A stretch of 14,672 bases of DNA from Hylemonella sp. UBA2468 (GCA_002342165.1 DDPM01000134.1:202-14873), one strand, 5' to 3'; positions 1-7,126 are shown, counted from the first letter of the stretch. Notes: generated from the letters alone by a model not told the origin. A program made the numbers and translations.

Positions 1-45
1 ATGTGGTACCAGGTACCGATGGTATTCAACCTGAAAAAAGAGTGA
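1..45 (+). CDS. tonB: C-terminal end of probable TonB (partial)
   Basis: Frame 1 is open from the window edge to a TGA at 43-45 and encodes fourteen residues ending in QVPMVFNLKKE. A short hydrophobic strand of the type VPxxFxL just before the stop is how TonB proteins commonly end, and exbB begins two bases after this stop. TonB spans the periplasm and passes energy from ExbB-ExbD to outer-membrane TonB-dependent receptors. The call rests on this short tail plus the tonB-exbB-exbD gene order common in proteobacteria. The rest of the gene lies outside the window, so domain content cannot be checked. Another protein ending the same way is possible. Confidence 0.65.
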   Translation: MWYQVPMVFNLKKE

Positions 46-47
46 AC

Positions 48-743
48 ATGAACAATGACTATGGACTGATCAATTTATGGGTAGAGGGCGACGCCGTCAC
101 CCGCTTTGTGGCGCTGCTGTTGCTTGCCATGTCTTTGGCGTCGTGGATAGTCATCATTTTGAAGACGCTCAACCTGTTCACCGCGCAAAAGCAAGCGGGA
201 CGTGTGCAAGCGTTTTGGCACAGCACGGATGTCAACACCGGTTTGAAGGCGCTGGGGGAGGAGGCTGACAACCCGTTTCGCCAACTTGCACAGCAAGGCA
301 TGCAAGCGCTGGCGCATTTGAAAAATGCGGCGGTTGAAAAGGATTTAGCCAAACAACTCGACACCAGCGACTGGGTGACGCGCGGTTTGCAAAACGCGAT
401 TGACGACGCCACCGCCCAGTTGCAAGCGGGGCTGGCGGTATTGGCCTCGGTCGGGTCGACCGCCCCGTTTGTCGGATTGTTCGGCACGGTCTGGGGCATC
501 TACCACGCGCTGATGCAAATTGGCATGGCCGGACAAGCCACCATCGACAAGGTTGCGGGGCCTATCGGTGAGGCCTTGATCATGACTGCGCTGGGACTGG
601 CGGTGGCCATTCCTGCCGTGCTGGGCTATAACGCCTTGATTCGCGGCAACAAATCGGTCTACAACGCCCTCAACGGTTTTGCCCACGAGCTGCATGCATT
701 TTTGATCACAGGCGCTCGGCTTCAGCGCCTAAACCGCCGGTAA
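48..743 (+). CDS. exbB: ExbB, TonB-system proton channel subunit
   Basis: A 231-residue inner-membrane protein of the ExbB/TolQ/MotA family. With ExbD it forms the proton-driven motor that energises TonB for uptake of iron complexes, vitamin B12 and similar ligands. Three hydrophobic segments are visible at about residues 19-42, 129-156 and 174-196. The second contains the family hallmark GSTAPFVGLFGTVWGI, and the third the GEALIMTALGL stretch. Length fits the family (E. coli ExbB has 244). I chose the ATG at 48, two bases after the stop of the probable tonB. An in-frame GTG at 3 would add 15 residues that overlap tonB and look unlike ExbB. TolQ is the main alternative, but no Tol genes are present and exbD follows directly. 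Confidence 0.93.
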   Translation: MNNDYGLINLWVEGDAVTRFVALLLLAMSLASWIVIILKTLNLFTAQKQAGRVQAFWHSTDVNTGLKALGEEADNPFRQLAQQGMQALAHLKNAAVEKDLAKQLDTSDWVTRGLQNAIDDATAQLQAGLAVLASVGSTAPFVGLFGTVWGIYHALMQIGMAGQATIDKVAGPIGEALIMTALGLAVAIPAVLGYNALIRGNKSVYNALNGFAHELHAFLITGARLQRLNRR

Positions 744-749
744 CCCGCC

Positions 750-1160
750 ATGGCTTTTGGCACTCAAGACGACACCGACGAGGTGATGAACGAAATCAAC
801 ATGACTCCTTTGGTAGACGTTATGTTGGTTCTGCTGATTATTTTCATCATCACCGTCCCCATCATGAAGCATTCCGTGGAAGTGGAGCTGCCACAGGCCA
901 CCAACCAACGCGAAAACCTCAAACCCGAAACGGTGCGACTTTCAGTGGATGCGGGTGGAGCCTATTTTGTAAACGGCCAGGCCATTCAAGATGCCGCCTT
1001 AGAACCCATGTTGTTGGCCGAAGCGCAAAAGCAGCCTCAGCCTGACCTGCACATTCAAGGGGACAAGTCGGTGCGTTACGAGCGGGTGGCTCAAGCCATG
1101 GCCGCAGCCCAAAGAGCTGGGCTCAAGCACATTGGGTTCATTACCGACCCTGCCAAATAA
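750..1160 (+). CDS. exbD: ExbD, TonB-system proton channel subunit
   Basis: A 136-residue ExbD/TolR-family protein beginning 6 bases after the exbB stop, so the two are almost certainly co-transcribed. It has a short cytoplasmic N-terminus, one transmembrane helix at about residues 21-42 and a periplasmic domain. The sequence NEINMTPLVDVMLVLL is the family signature. Its Asp at residue 23 corresponds to the protonatable Asp in the ExbD membrane helix (D25 in E. coli) needed for proton translocation. Length matches E. coli ExbD (141). The gene ends 2 bases from the stop of a convergent gene, so there is no room for a dedicated terminator between them. Confidence 0.93.
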   Translation: MAFGTQDDTDEVMNEINMTPLVDVMLVLLIIFIITVPIMKHSVEVELPQATNQRENLKPETVRLSVDAGGAYFVNGQAIQDAALEPMLLAEAQKQPQPDLHIQGDKSVRYERVAQAMAAAQRAGLKHIGFITDPAK

Positions 1161-1162
1161 AC

Positions 1163-1570
1163 TTAGAGACCGATTGCAGCCAGACCAGCGCGGGCAATCT
1201 GCACGTCTTCTGCCGATTTGACGCCGCTCACGCCCACTGCGCCTAAGCATTGACCGTCTTTCATGATCGGCACGCCACCTTCCAGCATGCCTTCTAGCGT
1301 GGGGGCGCTCAAGAATGAAAACCGGCCGCCGTTGATCACGTCTTCGTACAACTTGCTTTCGCGGCGACCCAAGGCCGAGGTGCGGGCTTTGGCGGGTGCA
1401 ATTTGCGCCGAAATGGGGGCTGCACCATCGAGGCGCTGCAACCAGAGCACGTGGCCCCCATCATCCACAATGGAAATACTCACCGCCCAATGGTTTTTAA
1501 GAGCTTCAGCCTCGGCAGCTGCAGCAATGAGTTTGATATCAGCCATTTGGAGCACGGGTTTTTGAATCAT
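1163..1570 (-). CDS. GlcG/HbpS-family protein (DUF336), possible heme-binding
   Basis: A 135-residue soluble protein of the GlcG/HbpS (DUF336) family. Recognisable family features are the VSISIVDDGGHVLWLQRLDGA block, the central ALGRRESKL region, GGVPIMKDGQCLGAVGVSG, and a C-terminal helix with AEDVQIARAGLAAI. Relatives include HbpS, a heme-responsive protein of Streptomyces, and GlcG of glycolate operons, whose role is unclear. No signal peptide is visible, so a cytoplasmic location is likely. An AGGAAA ribosome-binding site lies 8 bases before the ATG at 1570; a second Met at residue 9 is possible. The gene converges on exbD, and a heme link to the TonB genes is tempting but unproven. Biochemical function is unknown. 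Confidence 0.85.
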   Translation of the reverse strand: MIQKPVLQMADIKLIAAAAEAEALKNHWAVSISIVDDGGHVLWLQRLDGAAPISAQIAPAKARTSALGRRESKLYEDVINGGRFSFLSAPTLEGMLEGGVPIMKDGQCLGAVGVSGVKSAEDVQIARAGLAAIGL

Positions 1571-1719
1571 GAGAATTTCCTGTTTTTAAGTTGAAGTTAG
1601 ATGAATAAGGATAGCTTGAAACGGGATAATTTCATTTGCAGGTTCTTGAGCCTGGGTTAAAGACCTACAAAGCGTGGCATTTTTAGGCTTATTTTGTAGG
1701 CGGACCCCTTGATTCTCCC

Positions 1720-1725
1720 TAGAAT
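1720..1725 (+). promoter_or_regulatory. Candidate -10 element for the BI-1/YccA gene
   Basis: TAGAAT matches five of six positions of the sigma-70 -10 consensus and would place a start site near 1732, giving a leader of about 30 bases. The expected -35 window (about 1697-1702) has no good TTGACA match; TTGTAG at 1694-1699 would need a 20-base spacer. That window overlaps the right arm of the inverted repeat at 1693-1700, which could mean an activator or repressor acts here. A CTTGATT at 1708-1714 resembles a heat-shock -35 but has no matching -10 downstream. Confidence 0.35.
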
Positions 1726-1749
1726 GGTCTCACTTACAGCATTCATTTC

Positions 1750-1755
1750 AGGAGG
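1750..1755 (+). promoter_or_regulatory. Ribosome-binding site of the BI-1/YccA gene
   Basis: AGGAGG, a perfect Shine-Dalgarno core, lies 7 bases before the ATG at 1763 and fixes that start codon. It is the strongest ribosome-binding site in the window and contrasts with the weak or absent sites before several other genes. Confidence 0.85.
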
Positions 1756-1762
1756 CTTTTAG

Positions 1763-2458
1763 ATGTTTGAACAAACTTCAACTTACAACGCATCAGGCGC
1801 AGTGCTGCTTTCACCAGCCGAGCGCAACAAAGTGCTGCGCAACACCTACTGGTTGCTGGCTTTAAGCATGCTGCCAACCGTGCTGGGTGCATGGGTGGGC
1901 GTGGCCACAGGCATTACCCAAGCCTTGAATGGCATTTTGGGTTTTGTGGTGTTTATTGCTGGTGCTTTTGGATTCATTTACGCCATTGAGAAGAACAAAA
2001 ACTCTTCCGCAGGCGTGCCTATTTTGCTGGCCTTTACCTTCTTCATGGGGCTCATGCTCTCTCGTCTGATTGCCATGGTTCTGGGCTTCAGCAACGGCGC
2101 GGAACTGGTGATGACTGCGTTTGGCGGCACCGCTGGCGTGTTTTTTGTCATGGCCAGTTTGGCATCCGTCATCAAGCGTGATCTGTCTGGCATGGGCAAA
2201 TGGCTGTTCATTGGCGCAATTGTCCTGATGGTGGGCAGCCTGATCAACGTCTTTGTGGGCTCGAGCGCCGGCATGATGGCAATTTCTATGCTGGCCATTG
2301 TGATTTTCAGCGCCTACATGCTGTATGACCTCAAGCAAATCATGGACGGCGGCGAAACCAACTACATCAGCGCAACACTGTCTTTGTACTTGGACATCAT
2401 CAACGTGTTCCAAAGCCTTCTCGCTTTGCTCGGAATTTTTGGTGGCGAAAAAGAATAA
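1763..2458 (+). CDS. Bax inhibitor-1/YccA family membrane protein
   Basis: A 231-residue polytopic inner-membrane protein with about seven hydrophobic segments (roughly 28-48, 52-73, 85-106, 114-135, 146-166, 169-187 and 208-227). The C-terminal family signature is clear: SAYMLYDLKQI, GGETNYISATLSLYLDIINVFQSLLALLG. Asp189 and Asp211 fall where the pH-sensing aspartate pair lies in the bacterial BI-1 homologue YetJ, a calcium-leak channel. In E. coli the relative YccA interacts with the FtsH protease, and YbhL is another member. Length is typical (219-236). It has its own strong ribosome-binding site and a strong terminator, so it is probably a single-gene unit. Which E. coli paralogue it matches is not decided. 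Confidence 0.92.
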   Translation: MFEQTSTYNASGAVLLSPAERNKVLRNTYWLLALSMLPTVLGAWVGVATGITQALNGILGFVVFIAGAFGFIYAIEKNKNSSAGVPILLAFTFFMGLMLSRLIAMVLGFSNGAELVMTAFGGTAGVFFVMASLASVIKRDLSGMGKWLFIGAIVLMVGSLINVFVGSSAGMMAISMLAIVIFSAYMLYDLKQIMDGGETNYISATLSLYLDIINVFQSLLALLGIFGGEKE

Positions 2459-2479
2459 TTAGCTCCACGCCTCAAAACC

Positions 2480-2503
2480 AAAGGCCCTTCGGGGCCTTTT
2501 TTT
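2480..2503 (+). terminator. Rho-independent terminator after the BI-1/YccA gene
   Basis: AAAGGCCC (2480-2487), a TTCG tetraloop (2488-2491) and GGGCCTTT (2492-2499) form a perfect 8-base-pair stem that runs into a T tract ending at 2503. It lies 21 bases after the stop of the BI-1 gene. UUCG loops are exceptionally stable, so this is a textbook intrinsic terminator and isolates the next gene transcriptionally. Confidence 0.93.
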
Positions 2504-2572
2504 ATGGAAAATTTGGCGAGGCACTTTGGGGACGGGCATCTGAATGCTCAACAAAGCGGCAAAATGGCCGAT

Positions 2573-2959
2573 ATGAAATTTATGCATATTTTGAATGCTC
2601 GTTTTGCCCGTGGGCTGCTGGTGAGCGTATCGGCAGTTTTAGTCTTGGCAGCTTGCGATATACCGGGTTTGGGGCCTGACCCCAAAGAGTTGCAACGCAT
2701 TGAGGAGTCCAAAGCCATAGGAGGTGCCTGCCGTCATGCTTTAAAGGGCGTGGAAGACTGTTACCTGCTCAACGAAAAGGCTATTAAAAGCGCCATTTTC
2801 GAAGGCTGGAAAGACATGGACGCCTACATGCGTGAAAACAAAATAGAAGGTCAAAAAACCAGTGTCACCATTGAAGAGGTGATCAAGCCCGAGCCACCCA
2901 AACCAACAGAACCCGAACCTGAACCAGAAACCGATAAAAAAGGCCGCCGTAAAAGGTAA
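2573..2959 (+). CDS. Small uncharacterised lipoprotein with Pro/Glu-rich tail
   Basis: A 128-residue predicted lipoprotein. Residues 10-27 form a type II signal peptide (R, hydrophobic stretch, then LAAC) with the lipidated Cys at residue 28. The +2 residue is Asp, which in E. coli is the Lol-avoidance signal that keeps lipoproteins in the inner membrane. The mature part has a short conserved-looking core with two further Cys (GACRHALKGVEDCY) and a helical stretch (KDMDAYMRENKIEG). It ends in a Pro/Glu repeat tail and a basic end (KKGRRKR). The frame is open from 2504, but that ATG abuts the terminator's T tract. I chose 2573 from signal-peptide geometry; 2564 and 2582 are alternatives, and no site has a good Shine-Dalgarno. 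Similar uncharacterised proteins occur in Burkholderiales; function unknown. Confidence 0.75.
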   Translation: MKFMHILNARFARGLLVSVSAVLVLAACDIPGLGPDPKELQRIEESKAIGGACRHALKGVEDCYLLNEKAIKSAIFEGWKDMDAYMRENKIEGQKTSVTIEEVIKPEPPKPTEPEPEPETDKKGRRKR

Positions 2960-2965
2960 GTCAGG

Positions 2966-3023
2966 TGAATAGGGGCCCTATTCAGCCCCGCTGAACTAGG
3001 GGATTCGGTATTACCCCCACTAG
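2966..3023. repeat. Cluster of overlapping inverted repeats after the lipoprotein gene
   Basis: Three successive inverted repeats overlap or abut. The first is TGAATAGG/CCTATTCA (2966-2973 and 2977-2984). The second is TTCAG/CTGAA (2981-2985 and 2991-2995, loop CCCCG). The third is CTAGGGG with CCCCCACTAG (2996-3002 and 3014-3023, small bulge). The first two share 2981-2984, so they cannot form together. The first hairpin begins 7 bases after the lipoprotein stop and could act as a weak terminator or 3'-end stabiliser, but no T tract follows any of the stems. Confidence 0.55.
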
Positions 3024-3116
3024 AACATCCGTAAGTTCCGTGTAGCATAGGATAAGTATTAACTTAAGTGGTTTTTACTTGAGTGTTTACATGGGCTCCG
3101 AAGTCATCTCATCTCT

Positions 3117-3135
3117 GAGATAGCTGGGCTATCTC
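3117..3135 (+). promoter_or_regulatory. Hairpin just upstream of the chemotaxis receptor start
   Basis: GAGATAGC (3117-3124), a TGG loop and GCTATCTC (3128-3135) form a perfect 8-base-pair stem ending 15 bases before the ATG at 3151. Upstream ATCTC at 3111-3115 can alternatively pair with GAGAT at 3117-3121. No Shine-Dalgarno is visible between the hairpin and the ATG, so the structure sits where ribosome access is decided. A DNA operator role is equally possible. Confidence 0.5.
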
Positions 3136-3150
3136 TTAATTTGCTTCACT

Positions 3151-4893
3151 ATGAACTTCAAAAATTTGAAAATGGCCAGCAAACTGGCCTTAGGTTTTGG
3201 TTTGACCGGACTGGTACTGGTGCTGATCTCAACCCTTTCCATTCTTCGGTTCAAGTCACTGGGCGAAACGGTCCACCTTGTGATTCACGACCGGTACGCC
3301 AAAGTGGAGATGGTCTTTCAAATTCATGAGCACCAAAACCTGCAGGCGCGCTATTTGCGCAACGCCATACTTGCAGCCAAAAACCCCGCGCAAATGGAAA
3401 GCTGGATTACCAAGGTTGAACAGGAAGCAGCGGGCAACGCAGAAGTGATTGAAAAGCTCACTCCTTTGATTCATTCCACCAAGGGGCTCGAACTTTTCGG
3501 TCATTTGAAGTCATTGCGCGAACCCTATGCCCTTTCGCGCGCCGAGCTGATCAAGATTTTGCGCAGCGGTAAGGTTGACGAGGCCAGTGAGTACCTTTTA
3601 AATCAGTTTCAAAAGCCACAACTGGACTATTTTCATGCGGCTGAAGCGCTCATCAAGTACCAGGAAGAACTCATGCACTCCGACAGCGCTCAAATGGAAA
3701 CCGATATTTCCAACGCGGTGGCTCTGACAGCTGGGCTCACTGTGGTCGCTCTGGTCATTGCTTTATCGATTTCGGTGTTCATCACGCGATCCATCACGGC
3801 ACCCGTGGCACAAGCGGTGGAGATTGCAACCAGCGTTTCACAAGGCAACCTCAGTACCTCGATCGAGGTACACGGCACTGATGAGACGGGTCAGTTGTTG
3901 ACTGCACTCAAAAACATGCAAACCGAACTGGTTCGCTTGGTGCGCCATGTGCGACAAAGCTCCAATACCGTAGCCAACGCCAGTGCCGAAATCGCACAAG
4001 GCAACCAAGATCTGTCTGCCCGTACCAGCAGCCAAGCCAGCACGCTTGAAGAGACCGCCGCCACCATGGAAGAACTCAGCTCGCAGGTTAAGAACAACGC
4101 TGACAACGCCCGCCAAGCCAATCAGATGGCAGCGAGCGCGTCCTCCGTCGCCGCTCGTGGTGGAGAAGTTGTGGGCCGTGTGGTCGACACCATGAAAGAG
4201 ATCAATGAGTCGTCCCGCAAGATTGCCGACATCATCGGCGTAATCGACAGCATTGCATTTCAGACCAATATTCTTGCGCTCAACGCGGCCGTCGAAGCTG
4301 CCCGGGCCGGTGAACAGGGTCGTGGTTTTGCGGTGGTGGCCAGCGAGGTGCGCTCTCTGGCGGGGCGCAGTGCTGCGGCCGCAAAGGAAATCAAAACACT
4401 CATCAACACCAGCGTAGAGCGCGTGGAACATGGTGCTGCTTTGGTTGACGACGCAGGCACGACCATGACCGAAGTGGTCAGCTCCATCCGCAGAGTGAGC
4501 GATTTGGTGGGCGAAATCAGCTCCGCCAGCGACGAACAAGCCGCTGGCGCAGCGCAAATCGGTGAAGCCGTGACCGAGATGGATCAGGTCACCCAGCAAA
4601 ACGCCGCTTTGGTGGAAGAAATGGCTGCTGCAGCAAGCAGCTTAAAACTGCAAGCCGATGACTTGGTGGAAGTGGTCGCAGTTTTTGAACTGGATGCCCA
4701 ATCCTCAAACAAGGCGAACCTAAAACCCCAAGCTGTTGCCTCAACGGACTACAAATCCAACACCATACAAAACATAGTGCGAACCAGCCCCCAACTCAAG
4801 CCGCCTGCCCCCAAGGCAGCAGCATTGCCTAAGCTCACCAGCACTTCCCCGTCAAAGAGCACTGGCGATAACAATGAATGGGAAAGCTTTTAA
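3151..4893 (+). CDS. Methyl-accepting chemotaxis protein with C-terminal CheR/CheB tether
   Basis: A 580-residue transmembrane chemoreceptor that senses a ligand in the periplasm and controls CheA through CheW. TM1 lies at about residues 12-32, a helical periplasmic sensor of the four-helix-bundle type at 33-187, TM2 at 189-210, HAMP at 211-264 and the signalling coiled coil at about 270-515. The interaction tip IAFQTNILALNAAVEAARAG starts near 369 and continues into GRGFAVVASEVRSLAGRSA. Methylation-type Glu/Gln-rich helices (for example EETAATMEELSSQ) flank it. A Pro/Ala/Ser linker ends in EWESF, which fits the xWxxF pentapeptide that tethers CheR and CheB in high-abundance receptors such as Tsr (NWETF). 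The start is supported by the typical MNFKNLKMASKL opening, though no Shine-Dalgarno is seen. Ligand unknown. Confidence 0.95.
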   Translation: MNFKNLKMASKLALGFGLTGLVLVLISTLSILRFKSLGETVHLVIHDRYAKVEMVFQIHEHQNLQARYLRNAILAAKNPAQMESWITKVEQEAAGNAEVIEKLTPLIHSTKGLELFGHLKSLREPYALSRAELIKILRSGKVDEASEYLLNQFQKPQLDYFHAAEALIKYQEELMHSDSAQMETDISNAVALTAGLTVVALVIALSISVFITRSITAPVAQAVEIATSVSQGNLSTSIEVHGTDETGQLLTALKNMQTELVRLVRHVRQSSNTVANASAEIAQGNQDLSARTSSQASTLEETAATMEELSSQVKNNADNARQANQMAASASSVAARGGEVVGRVVDTMKEINESSRKIADIIGVIDSIAFQTNILALNAAVEAARAGEQGRGFAVVASEVRSLAGRSAAAAKEIKTLINTSVERVEHGAALVDDAGTTMTEVVSSIRRVSDLVGEISSASDEQAAGAAQIGEAVTEMDQVTQQNAALVEEMAAAASSLKLQADDLVEVVAVFELDAQSSNKANLKPQAVASTDYKSNTIQNIVRTSPQLKPPAPKAAALPKLTSTSPSKSTGDNNEWESF

Positions 4894-4930
4894 TTTTGCC
4901 TGCAGGTCCAGCTAAATCCATTAACCAAGA

Positions 4931-6316
4931 TCAGACTAGGTCAAACACCGCCATGCTCTCAACGTGGGCTGTGTGGGGAAACATATTCATGACCCCAGCA
5001 GCAGAGCAGCGGTAGCCTGCCAAGTTGACCAGCAATGATGCATCACGAGCCAATGTGGCCGGGTTGCAGCTTACATAGACAATCCGTTTGGGCGGTGACC
5101 AAACCTTTGCCCTAGTAATCTGCTGTTGAATCAGTTCAGCCAAGGCCTTCACCAAAGCAAACGCGCCCTCCCGCGGGGGGTCAATCAGCCATTTGTCAGC
5201 GCTTTGGTCTTGCAGCAAGAGTTCGGGAGTCATCTCAAACAAATTTCGCGCGACAAAGCTGGTGTGCGCAAAACGTATACCTGAAGGCTGGCTGGCAATG
5301 TGGCGTTGGCAGTTGTATTGAGCCCGCTGCACCAACACCTCGCTGCCCTCAATGCCCACCACTTCTCGGGCCAGCGTTGCCAAAGGCAGCGTGAAGTTGC
5401 CTAAGCCACAAAACCAGTCCAAAACCCGCTCGTTGGGCGCCACCTCGAGCAAGCGTGTGGCGCGCGACACCAACACCCGGTTGATGTGGGGATTAACTTG
5501 CGTGAAGTCGGTAGGTCTAAAAGGCATGGTGATGCCAAACTCTGGCAAAGCATAAAACAAGCTCAGAGGGGACGACTCGTCCAGCAAGTGCACGGTATCG
5601 AGTCCCTTGGGTTGCAACCACCACTGAACCTCAGGGTGTTGCTTGGTAAATGCACGCAAACGGTTTTGGTCTTCTGCGCTTAAGGGCTCCAAATGCCGAA
5701 GCACAAGGGCGGTAACGTTGTCCCCGCAGGCCAGTTCGATTTGAGGGCAGGTTTCAATGGCATCTAGCGAAGCCACGAGTTGCCTCAGAGGCATGAGCAG
5801 CGCACTCACGTGAGCGGGCAAAACAGGGCACACCTGAATGTCGGCAACATATCGGCTTTTGCGCTCATGGAAACCCACCAACACCGTACCCTTTTTGTGC
5901 ACATGGCGCACCGAGAAACGGGCTCGGTAACGGTAGCCCCAGGCGGGGCCCTCAATGGGCCGCAGAATGTGGTCAGCCTTGACTTTGCCCAAATGCCACA
6001 GGTTGTCTTCCAGTACCCGCTGCTTGACAGCCACTTGGGCGGCAGGTTGCAAGTGCTGCATCTTGCAGCCACCACAGGCGCCTGCATGCAAACCAAAATG
6101 GGGGCAACCTGGCTGCATGCGCTGCGGCGAGGCATGATGGATGTAGCTTAGGGTGCCCGATTCCCAGTTGTTTTTTTTACGGTGGATGTTGGCGCTGACC
6201 TGCTCAAACGGCAAGGCCCCCTCTACAAACACGACTTTGCCATCGCTTCGGTGGGAAATGCCTTGGGCATCAATGTCCAAAGACTCAATCCACAAGGTGC
6301 GGTCTTCATTTGCCAT
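4931..6316 (-). CDS. rlmD: RlmD, 23S rRNA (uracil-1939-C5)-methyltransferase
   Basis: A 461-residue SAM-dependent RNA methyltransferase that makes m5U1939 in 23S rRNA. An N-terminal TRAM domain (about 7-58) precedes the iron-sulfur ligands Cys71, Cys81, Cys84 (CPHF, GACGGC) and Cys163 (QVCP). The methyltransferase core has motif [15 protein letters not shown] (300-313), DPPREG (379-384), [11 protein letters not shown] with nucleophile Cys417, and HVES with the probable general base Glu453. All RlmD hallmarks are intact; E. coli RlmD has 433 residues. The frame is open to an ATG at 6442, but those 42 residues overlap the upstream exonuclease and do not resemble RlmD. The ATG at 6316, preceded by GAGGGGG and 10 bases after the exonuclease stop, is preferred. 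It is the last gene of the minus-strand run. Confidence 0.95.
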   Translation of the reverse strand: MANEDRTLWIESLDIDAQGISHRSDGKVVFVEGALPFEQVSANIHRKKNNWESGTLSYIHHASPQRMQPGCPHFGLHAGACGGCKMQHLQPAAQVAVKQRVLEDNLWHLGKVKADHILRPIEGPAWGYRYRARFSVRHVHKKGTVLVGFHERKSRYVADIQVCPVLPAHVSALLMPLRQLVASLDAIETCPQIELACGDNVTALVLRHLEPLSAEDQNRLRAFTKQHPEVQWWLQPKGLDTVHLLDESSPLSLFYALPEFGITMPFRPTDFTQVNPHINRVLVSRATRLLEVAPNERVLDWFCGLGNFTLPLATLAREVVGIEGSEVLVQRAQYNCQRHIASQPSGIRFAHTSFVARNLFEMTPELLLQDQSADKWLIDPPREGAFALVKALAELIQQQITRAKVWSPPKRIVYVSCNPATLARDASLLVNLAGYRCSAAGVMNMFPHTAHVESMAVFDLV

Positions 6317-6326
6317 TCGCGCCCCC

Positions 6327-7115
6327 TCATACCCAAGCGGCCAAATATTCTTGCCAATGGGTTTCATTGGGCGCCCATTCGGCCAAGGTGGACTTGACCA
6401 TGGCAATTTCAGCGTCGTACTCCTTCTCCAACATGCCGCCACGCATTTTTTGAAAGCGGCAGTACATGAGATAAGTGTTCATGACGTCGGTTTCGCAATA
6501 GCGGCGAATGTCTTCCAACTTGCCCTCCAGGTAGGCGGGGTACACGGCAGATCCGTCCATACCCAGCTTGCCCGGAAATCCACACAACTTGGCCAAAGCG
6601 TCCAGCGGGGCATTGTTTTTGGGTTGAAACATGGCCAGCAAATCCATCAGGTCCAAATGGCGCATGTGGTATCGGCTGACGTAATTGTTCCACTTGAAAT
6701 CACGGTCGTCTTCGCCTTGATCCCAGTATTTGTCAGCAACTACGCCATGCTGCAAGCCGCGGTAGTGCAGCACAGGTAAATCAAAGCCGCCGCCATTCCA
6801 ACTCACCAGCTGAGGTACGTGCTTTTCTAGGGTATTGAAAAAAGTTTGAATCACCCGGCCTTCGCTCTGGCCGTCGCGGTCAACAAAGGAATGAATACGC
6901 AAACCTTCAGCATTGCGAAACACGCAGCTGATCACCACAATGCGCTGCAAATGCAAGGGCATGAAGTCGCTTTGACCGTGGGCTTTGCGCTCGTCCAGCC
7001 AAGCGGCGTAGACCTCGGCGTCGCTGGCCTGGTTGTATGCCTTCCCCTTGAGTTGGCGCAAACCGTGAATGTCCGGAATGGACTCAATGTCAAATACCAA
7101 AACGGGAGAAGTCAT
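6327..7115 (-). CDS. DnaQ/PolB-type 3'-5' exonuclease
   Basis: A 262-residue stand-alone exonuclease of the predicted PolB-like 3'-5' exonuclease family (DEDDy type). Exo I is VFDIES with Asp9 and Glu11, Exo II is [11 protein letters not shown] with Asp112, and Exo III is YCETD with Tyr206 and Asp210. All four metal-binding acids and the Tyr are present, so it should be active on DNA or RNA 3' ends. No polymerase domain follows. The start at 7115 lies 11 bases after the rpoS stop, and the preceding leader is pyrimidine-rich with no clear Shine-Dalgarno, so translation may depend on coupling to rpoS. Being wedged between rpoS and rlmD suggests expression with the stress operon. Biological substrate unknown. 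Confidence 0.88.
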   Translation of the reverse strand: MTSPVLVFDIESIPDIHGLRQLKGKAYNQASDAEVYAAWLDERKAHGQSDFMPLHLQRIVVISCVFRNAEGLRIHSFVDRDGQSEGRVIQTFFNTLEKHVPQLVSWNGGGFDLPVLHYRGLQHGVVADKYWDQGEDDRDFKWNNYVSRYHMRHLDLMDLLAMFQPKNNAPLDALAKLCGFPGKLGMDGSAVYPAYLEGKLEDIRRYCETDVMNTYLMYCRFQKMRGGMLEKEYDAEIAMVKSTLAEWAPNETHWQEYLAAWV

Positions 7116-7126
7116 AGAAGAAAAGT

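Larger units (their letters stand above)
1571..1762. promoter_or_regulatory. Divergent intergenic region between DUF336 gene and BI-1 gene
   Basis: This 192-base gap separates two divergently transcribed genes and must hold promoters for both. It has two operator-like inverted repeats: TGAAA-N8-TTTCA at 1617-1634, on the DUF336 side, and CCTACAAA/TTTGTAGG at 1664-1671 and 1693-1700. A good -10-like TAGAAT sits at 1720-1725 for the rightward gene. I could not identify a convincing -35 partner for it, nor a clear promoter for the leftward gene. No ORF or RNA gene is apparent. Confidence 0.5.

Noticed and set aside
3..47. In-frame GTG start at 3 for exbB
   Set aside because: It would overlap the tonB-like tail entirely and adds residues unlike any ExbB N-terminus; the ATG at 48 fits the family.
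1862..2413. 183-codon open frame antisense to the BI-1 gene
   Set aside because: His/Gln-rich translation typical of the reverse strand of a hydrophobic membrane-protein gene; no family features.
2504..2572. ATG at 2504 as the lipoprotein start
   Set aside because: It begins directly at the end of the terminator's T tract and puts 23 residues before the signal peptide, which then would not be N-terminal.
3031..3058. Flagellar sigma-28 promoter before the chemoreceptor (TAAGTTCC ... GATAAG)
   Set aside because: The two half-matches are about 2-3 bases too close together and the -10 lacks the GCC part, so the match is no better than chance.
3838..4599. 253-codon open frame antisense to the chemoreceptor
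   Set aside because: It is the mirror of the highly constrained signalling domain; its protein shows no domain and no ribosome-binding site supports it.
4894..4930. Terminator between the convergent chemoreceptor and rlmD genes
   Set aside because: Only a short CCTGCAGG palindrome and no T-tailed hairpin in these 37 bases.
6317..6442. Upstream ATG at 6442 for rlmD
   Set aside because: The 42 extra residues overlap the exonuclease coding region in another frame and have no RlmD character; 6316 has a GAGGGGG site.
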